DNA of 64,000 nt from an uncultured Spirochaetota bacterium (GTDB lineage Bacteria; Spirochaetota; Spirochaetia; JAFGXN01): positions 25,252-89,251 of the forward strand of contig CALXOJ010000007.1 of assembly GCA_944390005.1 (NCBI GenBank). Direction: 5' to 3'. Under the pieces are notes generated by a model that saw only the letters and a list, made by a program, of their open reading frames with translations, was not told the DNA's origin and did no database searches. Below, in pieces: positions 8,637 to 17,670 of the stretch. Every line of letters begins with the position of its first letter. Position 1 is the first letter of the stretch. The translations under genes and the position numbers were made by a program.

Positions 8637-11324
8637 ATGAAAAGGACATTGAAAACAGTCGCCTCATTTCATCTTTTATTTTTCATTGCGGCGATTTTCA
8701 TTTTGCCCTCCTGCACGCAGCCAACAGAGCAGCCGTCCGCTGAAGGCGTTTTGGAAATCCTCAACGGCGATTTCACTATCGGAAAAGGTCAATCGGTTCA
8801 GTTAATATGGAAGACAGAACCGAATCCCAATGAAACCGTCTCATGGAGCATTGAGCCGAGCGGCAGCGCTTCCGTTTCCACGAACGGACGGTTGACAGCG
8901 ATTACGGTCGGCAGCACCCGCATAACGGCTCAAACCGAATCGGGTTTAAAAGATTCGATTTTGATTACAATCACGGAAGCTCCGCCTGTGCCTGAGAGTA
9001 TTTTTCTCAATAATACGGTGTATAAACGAATTTTTACCGAAGAGTTCAATTCGACGGCAGTAAAAATGGAAGGCGCCTCAGGTGACAGTTATTCCATTGA
9101 AAATGGACGGTTATTGCTGCGCAACGGCGGTGAAAACAGCGCTCAACCTGAAATGAAACTGTCGCTGACGGTTCCGGTCGCCTTCGATTTGATTCGGCTG
9201 ACGTTTAGAACAGGTGACAACTACTCTCCCCGTTTCGGTTTTGAGGAAGACGGAACGGTTTTCAATCTCTTTGCGGTTTCGGAAACAACGGCGGGAGTGA
9301 AGAACCCGGTGATGGGAGACGGAACACAGGAGACAGCCGCGTTTGATTTTCCCGATGAAATGAAACAGCGTTTTGTGACGTTGGACGTTGCCCGCTGCGG
9401 TCGGACGATCCAAGCCGCGCTTAACGGCAGCGCGCGGCCGCAGGCGTATTGGACGGATGACGCCGCAAAGGAGCCGTTCAGTGAATCAGTCACATTGGTT
9501 TTCGGAGCACAGGAAGCGCTAACCGATGCACCGGTGGAGTATGCCTCGCTTGCGTCGATCGCTTTCTACCAGGCTGACGAAGTCAAACCCTCTATTATTC
9601 CGCAGCCGAAAACGCTGGAAATCGATGCAAGCCAATTTTTTACGATAACAAATGAAACGGCATTGATCAACAATTCCGGACTCGACCTCTCTTCGGCAAT
9701 AGATTTTTTCAAGAGCCACCTTTCAACAGCGCTCGGCATAAATCTGGCGGGAAGTGAACCTACAGCCGGAAGCATCACATTGACAAATAATGCTTCACTC
9801 AATTCTGAAGCATACGAGCTGGAGATAACGGCTGACGGCGTTGAAATTCGAGCAGGAGAGTCTGCCGGATTCTTTTACGGTTTGATGACTCTTTTACAGC
9901 TGCTGCCTCCGGAAGTGTTTTCAAAAACCGCTGTCGAAAATCCGCCTGCCTTGACAGTTCCGTTTATGTCGATTGCGGACGAACCTCGATTTGAGTACAG
10001 AGGATTTATGTTGGACGAAAGCCGCACGTTTTTCGGTAAAGAGACAGTCCTGAAGCTTTTAGATCAGCTCGCTTATTTAAAATACAACTATTTCCACTGG
10101 CACTTGACAGACGACGCCGGCATCCGTTTCCCGTTCAGCGGTCAGATCACGACGACTTCGGGCAACACTTACGATTTTGACCAACTTATGGAAAAAGCGG
10201 CGTGGAGAAAGGGAGAAGCTGTTTCGACGCATACGCCGGAATGGATCTTTTGCACTGAGACGGAAGCCGACCGTCTGCGTTATTCCGACGGCGTTTATAC
10301 GATTACGGAATTAAAAGAGATTGTTGAGTACGCCAAAAACCTCAATATTACCATTATACCCGAATTCGACATACCCGGTCACTGCAAACCAATTTACAAT
10401 TTACTGATTTCCGATACAGGAGAGACATTGCGTTGCGACGGATTTTACAAAAACACTGTTAGGGGCGGCCAAATTTTTCAAGAGAACGGACGAGACAGTG
10501 ATCTTTGCCCCTCTCATCCCGATACTTACGAAGTTCTTGTCGAAATGTTCAAACAAATAATTGCTGTTTTCGGAGAAGACATAATTAATATCGGAGGAGA
10601 TGAAGTCCGCATTGCTAAAAATCATCTTGGGAACGGTCCGTGGTGGTACTGTAAACGATGTGAAGATAAAATCAAAGAACAAGGTTGGGGAGATGTTTCT
10701 TCCGAAAGTCTTCATCATCTCCAATCAATGTTTTTTGCCGAATTCAAGCAGCAATTTGAAAAACAATTCCAAAGCACACGCATGATGATGTGGAACGAAG
10801 CTGCCACTTTGGGAAATGAATTCCAAGCAACTGAAAACGATTTGATAGTCGACTGGTCGGGGGAGCACAGTGACAAACTTTATGCAATGAATACGCCGAT
10901 TGTCAACGCTTCTCAACAAAATTATTATCTTTCCATTGTGCAATCCCAGGAAGATCGTGAGGCTGAACATCTCATCGGAGCTGCATGGACAGTCAGTACA
11001 ATGGAAAAAATGTACAACGCCGATCCCGCTAAAAACAATTGGGGAACCGCCATCCCTTCCAACCTTCAGATCGGTGTTCAGACCTGTTTCTGGACTGATC
11101 GCACCAAAGGTTTTACCAAAAACGGCGTCACGTATACTCCAAAAATGCAGTTGGCTTATATGTGTTTTCCGCGGGCAGCTGCCGTTGCCGAAAGAGCGTG
11201 GTCACCCGAATCGGAGAAGAATTACAGCCGATTTATAGAAAAACTGCAAAATCATTTTTCCATTTACGAATACTCGAAATGGGACGGTGTGTGTCAGGAC
11301 GAACGAATTTTTTATCTCGAATAA
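8637..11324 (+). CDS. GH20 beta-N-acetylhexosaminidase lipoprotein
   Basis: An 895-residue surface or periplasmic lipoprotein. Signal peptide with lipobox FILPSC (Cys26). Then a Big2-like Ig domain (about 35-113), a module of about 190 residues starting IFLNNTVYK (about 122-312) that recurs in two neighbouring lipoproteins, a GH20 N-terminal domain (about 320-440), and the GH20 catalytic barrel: RGFMLDESRTFFG, KYNYFHWHLTDDAG, PEFDIPGHCKP and the catalytic Asp-Glu pair in NIGGDEV. The family removes terminal GlcNAc or GalNAc by substrate-assisted catalysis. The AAAGGAT Shine-Dalgarno sits 7 nt before the ATG in an AT-rich leader with TATAAT at 8608. It stands alone, followed by its own terminator. 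Confidence 0.93.
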   Translation: MKRTLKTVASFHLLFFIAAIFILPSCTQPTEQPSAEGVLEILNGDFTIGKGQSVQLIWKTEPNPNETVSWSIEPSGSASVSTNGRLTAITVGSTRITAQTESGLKDSILITITEAPPVPESIFLNNTVYKRIFTEEFNSTAVKMEGASGDSYSIENGRLLLRNGGENSAQPEMKLSLTVPVAFDLIRLTFRTGDNYSPRFGFEEDGTVFNLFAVSETTAGVKNPVMGDGTQETAAFDFPDEMKQRFVTLDVARCGRTIQAALNGSARPQAYWTDDAAKEPFSESVTLVFGAQEALTDAPVEYASLASIAFYQADEVKPSIIPQPKTLEIDASQFFTITNETALINNSGLDLSSAIDFFKSHLSTALGINLAGSEPTAGSITLTNNASLNSEAYELEITADGVEIRAGESAGFFYGLMTLLQLLPPEVFSKTAVENPPALTVPFMSIADEPRFEYRGFMLDESRTFFGKETVLKLLDQLAYLKYNYFHWHLTDDAGIRFPFSGQITTTSGNTYDFDQLMEKAAWRKGEAVSTHTPEWIFCTETEADRLRYSDGVYTITELKEIVEYAKNLNITIIPEFDIPGHCKPIYNLLISDTGETLRCDGFYKNTVRGGQIFQENGRDSDLCPSHPDTYEVLVEMFKQIIAVFGEDIINIGGDEVRIAKNHLGNGPWWYCKRCEDKIKEQGWGDVSSESLHHLQSMFFAEFKQQFEKQFQSTRMMMWNEAATLGNEFQATENDLIVDWSGEHSDKLYAMNTPIVNASQQNYYLSIVQSQEDREAEHLIGAAWTVSTMEKMYNADPAKNNWGTAIPSNLQIGVQTCFWTDRTKGFTKNGVTYTPKMQLAYMCFPRAAAVAERAWSPESEKNYSRFIEKLQNHFSIYEYSKWDGVCQDERIFYLE

Positions 11325-11327
11325 CGA

Positions 11328-11351
11328 GGCGCCCTGCCGGGCGCCCTTTTT
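11328..11351 (+). terminator. terminator of the GH20 gene
   Basis: GGCGCCC TGCC GGGCGCC followed by C and five T, starting 3 nt after the stop codon. A classic strong intrinsic terminator. Confidence 0.85.
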
Positions 11352-11567
11352 GACTCAACGAGACCTTCCCTCATTGATAAAATTCGTTTTACATAAAATT
11401 GAAGCGAAACTCGCTGCAAACGTCTGCACTCTGCTTCCGGAAATTTCTCCGTCAGATCCCAAACTCCTGAAAACAGACTCCGTTCCTCACGCCGCCGAGC
11501 CGCTATTACAGATTTATGCCGACAAAATCTGCACTTTCGAGGATATTTTGAATCCAAAAACCGTCTC

Positions 11568-14500
11568 TTACTCCTGAATCGCGGCGTGATACATTTGCAG
11601 CGAACGGACAGCATCCGAACGGTTCATGCCGGAAGCGATACCTCTGGCGGCCGCCCGTGCGCCGGCTAACGTCGTAATGTACGGCACTCGATATTTTAAA
11701 GCAGCCTTACGGATCACTTCTTCGTCAACGATGGCGTTGCGGCGGGCGCTCGGCGTGTTGATTGCTAAACAAACCTCCCGATTGACAATGAGATCAACGA
11801 CATTCGGACGACCTTCATTGATTTTAGCGACCGTTTGGCAGTCAATTCCGCCGGCGCGCAGGAAATCGGCTGTTCCCTCCGTCGCCAAAATCTGAAAACC
11901 GAGGTCGGAAAACGCTTTCGCAATCGACAACGCCTCGGCCGCCTGCGACGTCTTTTCCGAAAGACTGATTAAAATGCGGGCACCGGCTTTCGGTTCCGGA
12001 AGTTTCATGCCGACGGCTTCCTGAGATTTGCAGAACGCCGAACCGAACTGATCGGAAAGTCCCAAAACCTCTCCGGTCGATCTCATTTCAGGGCCGAGGA
12101 CAGGATCCACATTCGGAAACTTGTCAAACGGGAAAATTGCTTCTTTCGCCCCATAGTGAGGAATTATTTTTGCTTTCAAATTCAGCGATTTCAACGACTC
12201 ACCGAGCATCAGCCGCGTTGCCAGCTGAGCCATCTGAGTATTGCAGACCTTCGAGACCAAAGGAACGGTACGGCTGGCGCGCGGATTGGCCTCCAGCACA
12301 TAGACTTTTCCGTCTTCCACTGCGTACTGAATATTCATCAAACCGCAGACTTTCAGCGTTCGAGCAATTTTTTCAGTATACTCCTGAATGGTTTTCAGCG
12401 TCTTTTCATCAAGTGAAACAGGCGGAATGACGCATGCCGAATCGCCGGAGTGAACGCCCGCCAACTCAATGTGCTCCATGACGGCTGGAATAAAAACGTC
12501 TTTTCCGTCGGAAAGCGCATCGGCTTCGCACTCCAGCGCATTACGCAGAAAACGGTCAATTAAAAGCGGGCGGTCAGGTGTGACACCGACAGCTTTCGCA
12601 ACGTATTCAAGCAGCATATCGCGGTCGTAAATCACCTCCATACCGCGGCCGCCGAGAACAAACGACGGGCGGATCATCAACGGATAACCGATCTTTTCGG
12701 CCGCCTCCAACGCCTCCTCTTCATTGGCTGCCATCGCCGACTCCGGCATCGGAATCTCGAGTTTTTCCATCATGCGGCGAAACAGATCGCGGTCTTCAGC
12801 CGCATCAATGCTGTCAATTCCCGTTCCAAGAATTTTTACCCCCGCTTCTGAGAGTTCGCGGGCAATGTTCAGCGGCGTTTGCCCTCCGAACTGAACAATA
12901 ACGCCGGCAGGCTTCTCTTTTTCGTAGATTTGAAGAACATCTTCCGCCGTAATCGGCTCGAAATACAGTTTTGTGCTGGTGTCATAGTCTGTCGAAACGG
13001 TTTCCGGGTTGCAGTTGACCATAATCGTTTCGTAACCGGCGTCGCGCAGTGCAAAAGCGGCGTGGACGCAGCAGTAATCGAATTCGATTCCTTGCCCGAT
13101 ACGGTTGGGACCGCCGCCGAGAATCATGATTTTCTTCGGATTCGTACTGACGGGCGACTCATCCGGCACATTGTATGTCGAATAGTAATAGAAGGTATTT
13201 TCTTTTCCCGAAACAGGAACGGCGCACCACCCTTCTTTCACGCCCAACGCCGTCCGCCGTTCGCGCACGGTTTTTTCTGAAATTCCCAGAATCTTTGCCA
13301 GATATTTATCGGAAAACCCATCTTTCTTCGCCCGAATCAGCAATTCATCAGAGGGCAGCTGTCCCGGAGTTTGAAGGATCTCCTCTTCCAGTTCAACCAA
13401 TTCCCGCATTTGATGAATAAAATACTCTTTAACGAAGGTGATGCGGCTCAATTCGCGGTCCCCGGCGCCTTTTCGAATCGCTTCGTAAAGCTGAAAATAC
13501 CGCTCGCTTGACGGCGTTTTCAGCATCTCCAAAAGCTGCGACAGCGGACGTTCGTGAAAGTCTTTAGCGAAACCCAATCCGGAACGGCCGTTTTCCAGCC
13601 CGCGGATCGCTTTCTGAAACGTCTCTTTGAAAGTTTTTCCGATCGCCATCACTTCGCCGACCGCCTTCATTTGAGTACCGAGCAAATCTTCCACACCGCG
13701 GAATTTTTCAAACGCCCAGCGGGCAAACTTCAGTACGACGTAATCACCCGACGGTGTGTATTTTTCCAATGAACCGTCACGCCAATACGGAAATTGATCC
13801 AAAGTCATGCCGGCTGCCAATTTGGCGGAGATCAGCGCAATCGGGAAACCGGTCGCCTTTGAGGCCAAAGCCGACGAACGGGACGTCCGCGGATTGATTT
13901 CGATAATGACGACACGGTCGCTCTCCGGGTCGTGAGCAAACTGCACGTTCGTTCCTCCGATAACACCGATGGACTCAACGATTTTAAATGCCGTCTCACG
14001 CAAACGCTCTTCCAGCTCTTTCGATATTGTCAAAAACGGCGCGGCGCAGAATGAATCTCCGGTATGAACGCCGACCGCATCGATATTTTCAATGAAACAG
14101 ACGGCAATCATCTGATTCTTGCTGTCGCGTACCACCTCGACTTCCAGCTCTTCCCAGCCGAGAATCGATTCTTCTATTAAACACTGGTGAGTCAACGAAA
14201 GTTCCAGTCCGCGACCGACTGTCGTGCGCAACTCCTCGACATTGTAGACCAATCCGCCGCCTGCGCCGCCCATTGTGTATGCGGGACGGACAACTACCGG
14301 ATAATTAAGTCTTTTGGCAATCTCTTCGGCCTCTTTCACCGACCAAGCGATGTCGGAGCGGGGTGTTTCAACTCCGAGACGAGTCATCGTCTCTTTGAAA
14401 ACTTCGCGATCCTCTCCGCGTTCGATTGCGTCTAAATTGACGCCGATGACCTTAACTCCGTATTTTTCGAGGATGCCGGCTTTGTTCAGCTCGCACGCTA

Positions 14501-14807
14501 AATTCAGACCGGTTTGTCCTCCAAGATTTGGCAGCAATCCATCAGGACGCTCCGTTTCAATGATCTGCGTCAGGCGCTTCAAATTCAACGGCTCGATGTA
14601 CGTCGAATCGGCCATCACAGGATCAGTCATAATCGTCGCCGGATTCGAGTTGACCAGCACGACCTTGTATCCGTTTTCCCTTAACGCTTTACACGCCTGG
14701 GTCCCCGAATAGTCAAATTCGCAAGCCTGTCCGATCACAATCGGACCCGAACCGATAATCAAAATCTTCGAACCGGGTTTTAACGGCGTTTCGCCCGCTG
14801 CTGCCAT
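11568..14807 (-). CDS. carB: carbamoyl-phosphate synthase large subunit
   Basis: A 1079-residue enzyme that makes carbamoyl phosphate for arginine and pyrimidine synthesis, using ammonia channelled from the CarA glutaminase. The two homologous ATP-grasp halves are visible: ILIIGSGPIVIGQACEFDYS at the N terminus and its duplicate IMILGGGPNRIGQGIEFDY around residue 550, with an MGS-like allosteric domain at the end (ISLSEKTSQAAEALSIAKAF). I chose the ATG at 14807 (AGGAGG 5 nt upstream) over the GTG at 14813. carA is not adjacent, so the two subunits are encoded apart; argH at the left edge is a pathway partner. Confidence 0.95.
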   Translation of the reverse strand: MAAAGETPLKPGSKILIIGSGPIVIGQACEFDYSGTQACKALRENGYKVVLVNSNPATIMTDPVMADSTYIEPLNLKRLTQIIETERPDGLLPNLGGQTGLNLACELNKAGILEKYGVKVIGVNLDAIERGEDREVFKETMTRLGVETPRSDIAWSVKEAEEIAKRLNYPVVVRPAYTMGGAGGGLVYNVEELRTTVGRGLELSLTHQCLIEESILGWEELEVEVVRDSKNQMIAVCFIENIDAVGVHTGDSFCAAPFLTISKELEERLRETAFKIVESIGVIGGTNVQFAHDPESDRVVIIEINPRTSRSSALASKATGFPIALISAKLAAGMTLDQFPYWRDGSLEKYTPSGDYVVLKFARWAFEKFRGVEDLLGTQMKAVGEVMAIGKTFKETFQKAIRGLENGRSGLGFAKDFHERPLSQLLEMLKTPSSERYFQLYEAIRKGAGDRELSRITFVKEYFIHQMRELVELEEEILQTPGQLPSDELLIRAKKDGFSDKYLAKILGISEKTVRERRTALGVKEGWCAVPVSGKENTFYYYSTYNVPDESPVSTNPKKIMILGGGPNRIGQGIEFDYCCVHAAFALRDAGYETIMVNCNPETVSTDYDTSTKLYFEPITAEDVLQIYEKEKPAGVIVQFGGQTPLNIARELSEAGVKILGTGIDSIDAAEDRDLFRRMMEKLEIPMPESAMAANEEEALEAAEKIGYPLMIRPSFVLGGRGMEVIYDRDMLLEYVAKAVGVTPDRPLLIDRFLRNALECEADALSDGKDVFIPAVMEHIELAGVHSGDSACVIPPVSLDEKTLKTIQEYTEKIARTLKVCGLMNIQYAVEDGKVYVLEANPRASRTVPLVSKVCNTQMAQLATRLMLGESLKSLNLKAKIIPHYGAKEAIFPFDKFPNVDPVLGPEMRSTGEVLGLSDQFGSAFCKSQEAVGMKLPEPKAGARILISLSEKTSQAAEALSIAKAFSDLGFQILATEGTADFLRAGGIDCQTVAKINEGRPNVVDLIVNREVCLAINTPSARRNAIVDEEVIRKAALKYRVPYITTLAGARAAARGIASGMNRSDAVRSLQMYHAAIQE

Positions 14808-14970
14808 GGACACCTCCTAAATCGTTTCACTTTATCACATTACGAAAAAAAAATCGACCGTTTTTCGGAAAGAAATCGGGAATTTGAATAGAGATTTTCT
14901 TACAGACCCCGTAAAAAAGAGTGTCCATTTCCGAAAACTGTGTTAAAATGTTTGAGGAGGTCTTTACTTT

Positions 14971-15692
14971 ATGAAACACTTTTTCATTTTAGCTGCAGCG
15001 GTATTTTTGTTAATCGCCTGCGAAGAAGAGATGAAGCCGCCGTCGGGTTCTGAGGAGCAGCCTCCGACGGAAAATGGAGATTCTACCGTGCCGGACACCG
15101 ATCCAACGCCGGAACCGGTAACCGCCCGCGTTTCGGGTTTAAAATCATGCTGTACTGGCAAAATCCAAATGATGAGGATTTTGATTCCATCCGAGTCGAA
15201 TGGAGAAAGAGCGGGGAAACGCAGTCAAAATCCGAAACACTGCCGAAAGAGACAATTTTTTACACTGTTGAAAACCTCGATCAAACGGAGTACCTTTTTT
15301 CAGTCATACTGAGTAAAGGCGGCAGCGACGGACCGGCGCAAACCGTAACGCTGAGCGTTTCCAGTTTTGAAGGTTCTCCGTTTATCGGTCTCTCTGCCTC
15401 AGCTCAGCCTGTCTCTCTCCCAACAGACGACTCGAATCTTAACTTATTCTTCGATGATACTACTACTTCTGTATCAATTCCCGACGGTTCGACGCTCAAG
15501 TCATTTCGAATCAACAACTACGCTTTTTCGGAAGAAGAAATGAAGAACATAACCATCCATTCAGATGGACTACTCCCCTATATTTCTGTGCCGGCTCAAT
15601 CGGCATCCGCTCCCGGACTGTATGTCGTTGTTTTGAGTTACGCAGGCAAGGATTCCATGCCGCTGATATGGAACGTCTCCGCTGCCGAATAA
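14971..15692 (+). CDS. fibronectin-type lipoprotein, split by a -1 frame change
   Basis: The ATG at 14971 follows GAGGAGG and encodes a lipoprotein signal (FLLIACEEE) and a Pro/Glu-rich linker. In that frame the sequence turns to non-protein-like residues after VSGL and stops at 15312. The reading continues in the -1 frame as FKIMLYWQNPNDEDFDSIRVEW, a fibronectin III start, to a stop at 15692. The switch falls exactly at T TTA AAA (15138-15144), a canonical -1 slippery heptamer in the zero frame. A shift there would yield one 240-residue lipoprotein. It may be programmed frameshifting, a decayed gene, or a sequencing error. The ATG at 15147 has no ribosome-binding site of its own. Confidence 0.65.
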
Positions 15693-15698
15693 ACCTAT

Positions 15699-15732
15699 AA
15701 AAAAGCGTCCGCAAAACGCGGACGCTTTTTTT
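15699..15732. terminator. bidirectional terminator
   Basis: GCGTCCGC AAAAC GCGGACGC flanked by A and T runs on both sides. It ends the frameshifted lipoprotein gene on the plus strand and the Big2 lipoprotein gene at 15739 on the minus strand. Confidence 0.88.
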
Positions 15733-15738
15733 CAGATC

Positions 15739-17652
15739 TCACTCAACCGGTTTGTAAAAAACCGCCTTCTGAATGGTCATCGTTGCCGGATCATTGTTTT
15801 CCCCATTTTCTTTCCAGAAATTCAACTTGACCTCATCTCCCAATGACGGAGCCGCCGGAACAGGAGTTTTCTCTTCTTCCAAAGAGACGAACTTATTTTC
15901 GCCGTTAAAGAAAAATTTGACGTTTTTATCATCCGATAGACGATCGCTGCCGTCAAAAAGATAGCCGAGCGTAAACGGTTCATTTTCAGAAATCGTGTAA
16001 GCAGCTTCCTCTGAACCGGAATACGGACCAACACGAAAACCTGTTCCTCCGCCGACATTTCCGCCAAAAGAGTTTCGCAGCAGCCAGAACCACGGTGCCC
16101 CGTTTTCACCCGGCAATTCGATAACGCCTTTAATATCAGAAATATCGGAATAAACAACTGTCAGTTCCATTAACCAGCCGTCCGTCGAACTCTCGCTTCC
16201 TTTGTAATTTTTGAGCGTTAGATTTACACCATTGCTGTCTCTATTACCCTCCAATTGCAATGCACTAACATCTATCTCAGCAGCGCCGCCTTCCACAAAT
16301 GTGACAATGCCGTCACTGTTGGCAAATTCGGCATCGCTACTTTGGTTAAAATTGACGATTTCCTTCACCTTTTTAAAGAATCGGCTGTCGCGGCGCACGT
16401 GTTCATCGGAATAGATCTTTCCCGCAACACTAACCGTAAAACTTTCACCGTAAACGGAGAGACACTCACACCCTATGGATTTGTCTTCACTGTCGGCGTC
16501 ATTTGCCGGAGCGGGAACAGTCCAAACATTGCCTTCGACAGGGGTACCGCCAACACTCGTAATCTTAAACGAAGCGTCGGCGGCAGTCAGTGTCAGCGTT
16601 TCGCCTTCAATCCATCGATTGTCTTCATATCCGCCGAGGGTAATCGCCGCTTCGGGGAAGTTCACCGACAGACTGGCGCTTACGCCATCCTGCGTAACAG
16701 TCACAACAGCGTCGACAACTTCCTCCCCTACTTCTCCTCTCTTCAGCAAAACCTTCGCCTCTGCGCTTTCGCCAACCTCCGTCTCCGCCCCTTCGGGAAG
16801 AAGAATTTTTACGGCACCCGCGGGCTCCACGCTCCACACAGCCTCCTGCGGTTTGCTTGTCGGGTTGACAAACACCTGCGCCGTCACACCGCTGCCGCCT
16901 TCAAACAGCGCCAGCGTTCCGCCTTCAAACCCGTATCCGCTTTCGTCCACAATTTCCAACGAATCCGGCGCGCTTGCGTCAACCATATTGATTCTCACTG
17001 CCGTCTTCGTCGTCCCATCATAGTTCGAAACCGCCTCTATCACCGCGCTGCCCAGAGCCGCATCCGTCCCTGTTTTTCCTGGCAACGTAAAGCTTAAACC
17101 CCCCTCAGCGGACAACGCAAACGCACCTTCCGGCTGCTGATCAACCAATGACCAGCTCACCGTCTCATCATATCGTCCCTCCGAACCATCGGAGAAGTTC
17201 ACTACCGCTTGAAACGCCTTCTCCTGCGTGTACGCACCGTTTTCGTCCGCCTCGACCTTCACCGTCAGCTCTTTGTTCAAAGACGTTTCACCGTCCATAA
17301 TCACCACTGAGGCGACGGTTACCGGATTCGGGTTCTTCACTACCGTTATTTCGACCGTATCACACATATTCTCATCCGCTTTCGACGCCAGCTTAACGGT
17401 CACCGTTCCCTCTTTGACTCCTGTCACAACGCCTTTTTGATCCACCGTTGCCGTCTTCTCATCACTGCTGCTCCACACCACCGCTTCAGGTACGTCCGCA
17501 GGCTCCACGCTCGCCGTCAGCTGCAACGTTCCTCCCACGTAAACCTCTTTCACTTCGGAGGTAATCGTTATCTTTGTCAGCAGAGACAAGCTTTCATTAC
17601 ACCCCAAAAGCAGCGCCAACGCCGCCGTTATCATTAAAATCGCTTTTTTCAT
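15739..17652 (-). CDS. Big2-domain surface lipoprotein, function unknown
   Basis: A 637-residue lipoprotein: signal MKKAILMITAALALLLGC (lipobox Cys18), then a Big2 Ig-like domain (about 28-108; VWSSSDEKTATVDQKGVVTG), further beta-rich Ig-like segments (about 110-420), and a C-terminal module (about 425-637) ending TIQKAVFYKPVE. That module resembles, in its start and its hydrophobic-AFY end, modules in the GH20 protein and the InlB-repeat lipoprotein. No catalytic motif was found. It follows the GH29 gene by 18 nt, so it shares the poly-G promoter and probably serves as a glycan-binding or adhesive partner of the fucosidase. Confidence 0.72.
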   Translation of the reverse strand: MKKAILMITAALALLLGCNESLSLLTKITITSEVKEVYVGGTLQLTASVEPADVPEAVVWSSSDEKTATVDQKGVVTGVKEGTVTVKLASKADENMCDTVEITVVKNPNPVTVASVVIMDGETSLNKELTVKVEADENGAYTQEKAFQAVVNFSDGSEGRYDETVSWSLVDQQPEGAFALSAEGGLSFTLPGKTGTDAALGSAVIEAVSNYDGTTKTAVRINMVDASAPDSLEIVDESGYGFEGGTLALFEGGSGVTAQVFVNPTSKPQEAVWSVEPAGAVKILLPEGAETEVGESAEAKVLLKRGEVGEEVVDAVVTVTQDGVSASLSVNFPEAAITLGGYEDNRWIEGETLTLTAADASFKITSVGGTPVEGNVWTVPAPANDADSEDKSIGCECLSVYGESFTVSVAGKIYSDEHVRRDSRFFKKVKEIVNFNQSSDAEFANSDGIVTFVEGGAAEIDVSALQLEGNRDSNGVNLTLKNYKGSESSTDGWLMELTVVYSDISDIKGVIELPGENGAPWFWLLRNSFGGNVGGGTGFRVGPYSGSEEAAYTISENEPFTLGYLFDGSDRLSDDKNVKFFFNGENKFVSLEEEKTPVPAAPSLGDEVKLNFWKENGENNDPATMTIQKAVFYKPVE

Positions 17653-17670
17653 CTCTTTCTTCTCCTTTTT

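Noticed and set aside
11352..11567. Possible small gene between the GH20 terminator and carB
   Set aside because: The open frame starts inside the GH20 gene, crosses the terminator and has no independent start signal.
14847..14856. A-rich tract upstream of carB as a phase switch
   Set aside because: It is not placed between recognisable -35 and -10 elements and lies too far from the start codon to affect translation.
16255..17097. 280-residue plus-strand frame opposite the Big2 lipoprotein gene
   Set aside because: Basic, Cys/His/Arg-rich low-quality translation without domains, opposite a gene with a clear lipoprotein signal; an antisense shadow.
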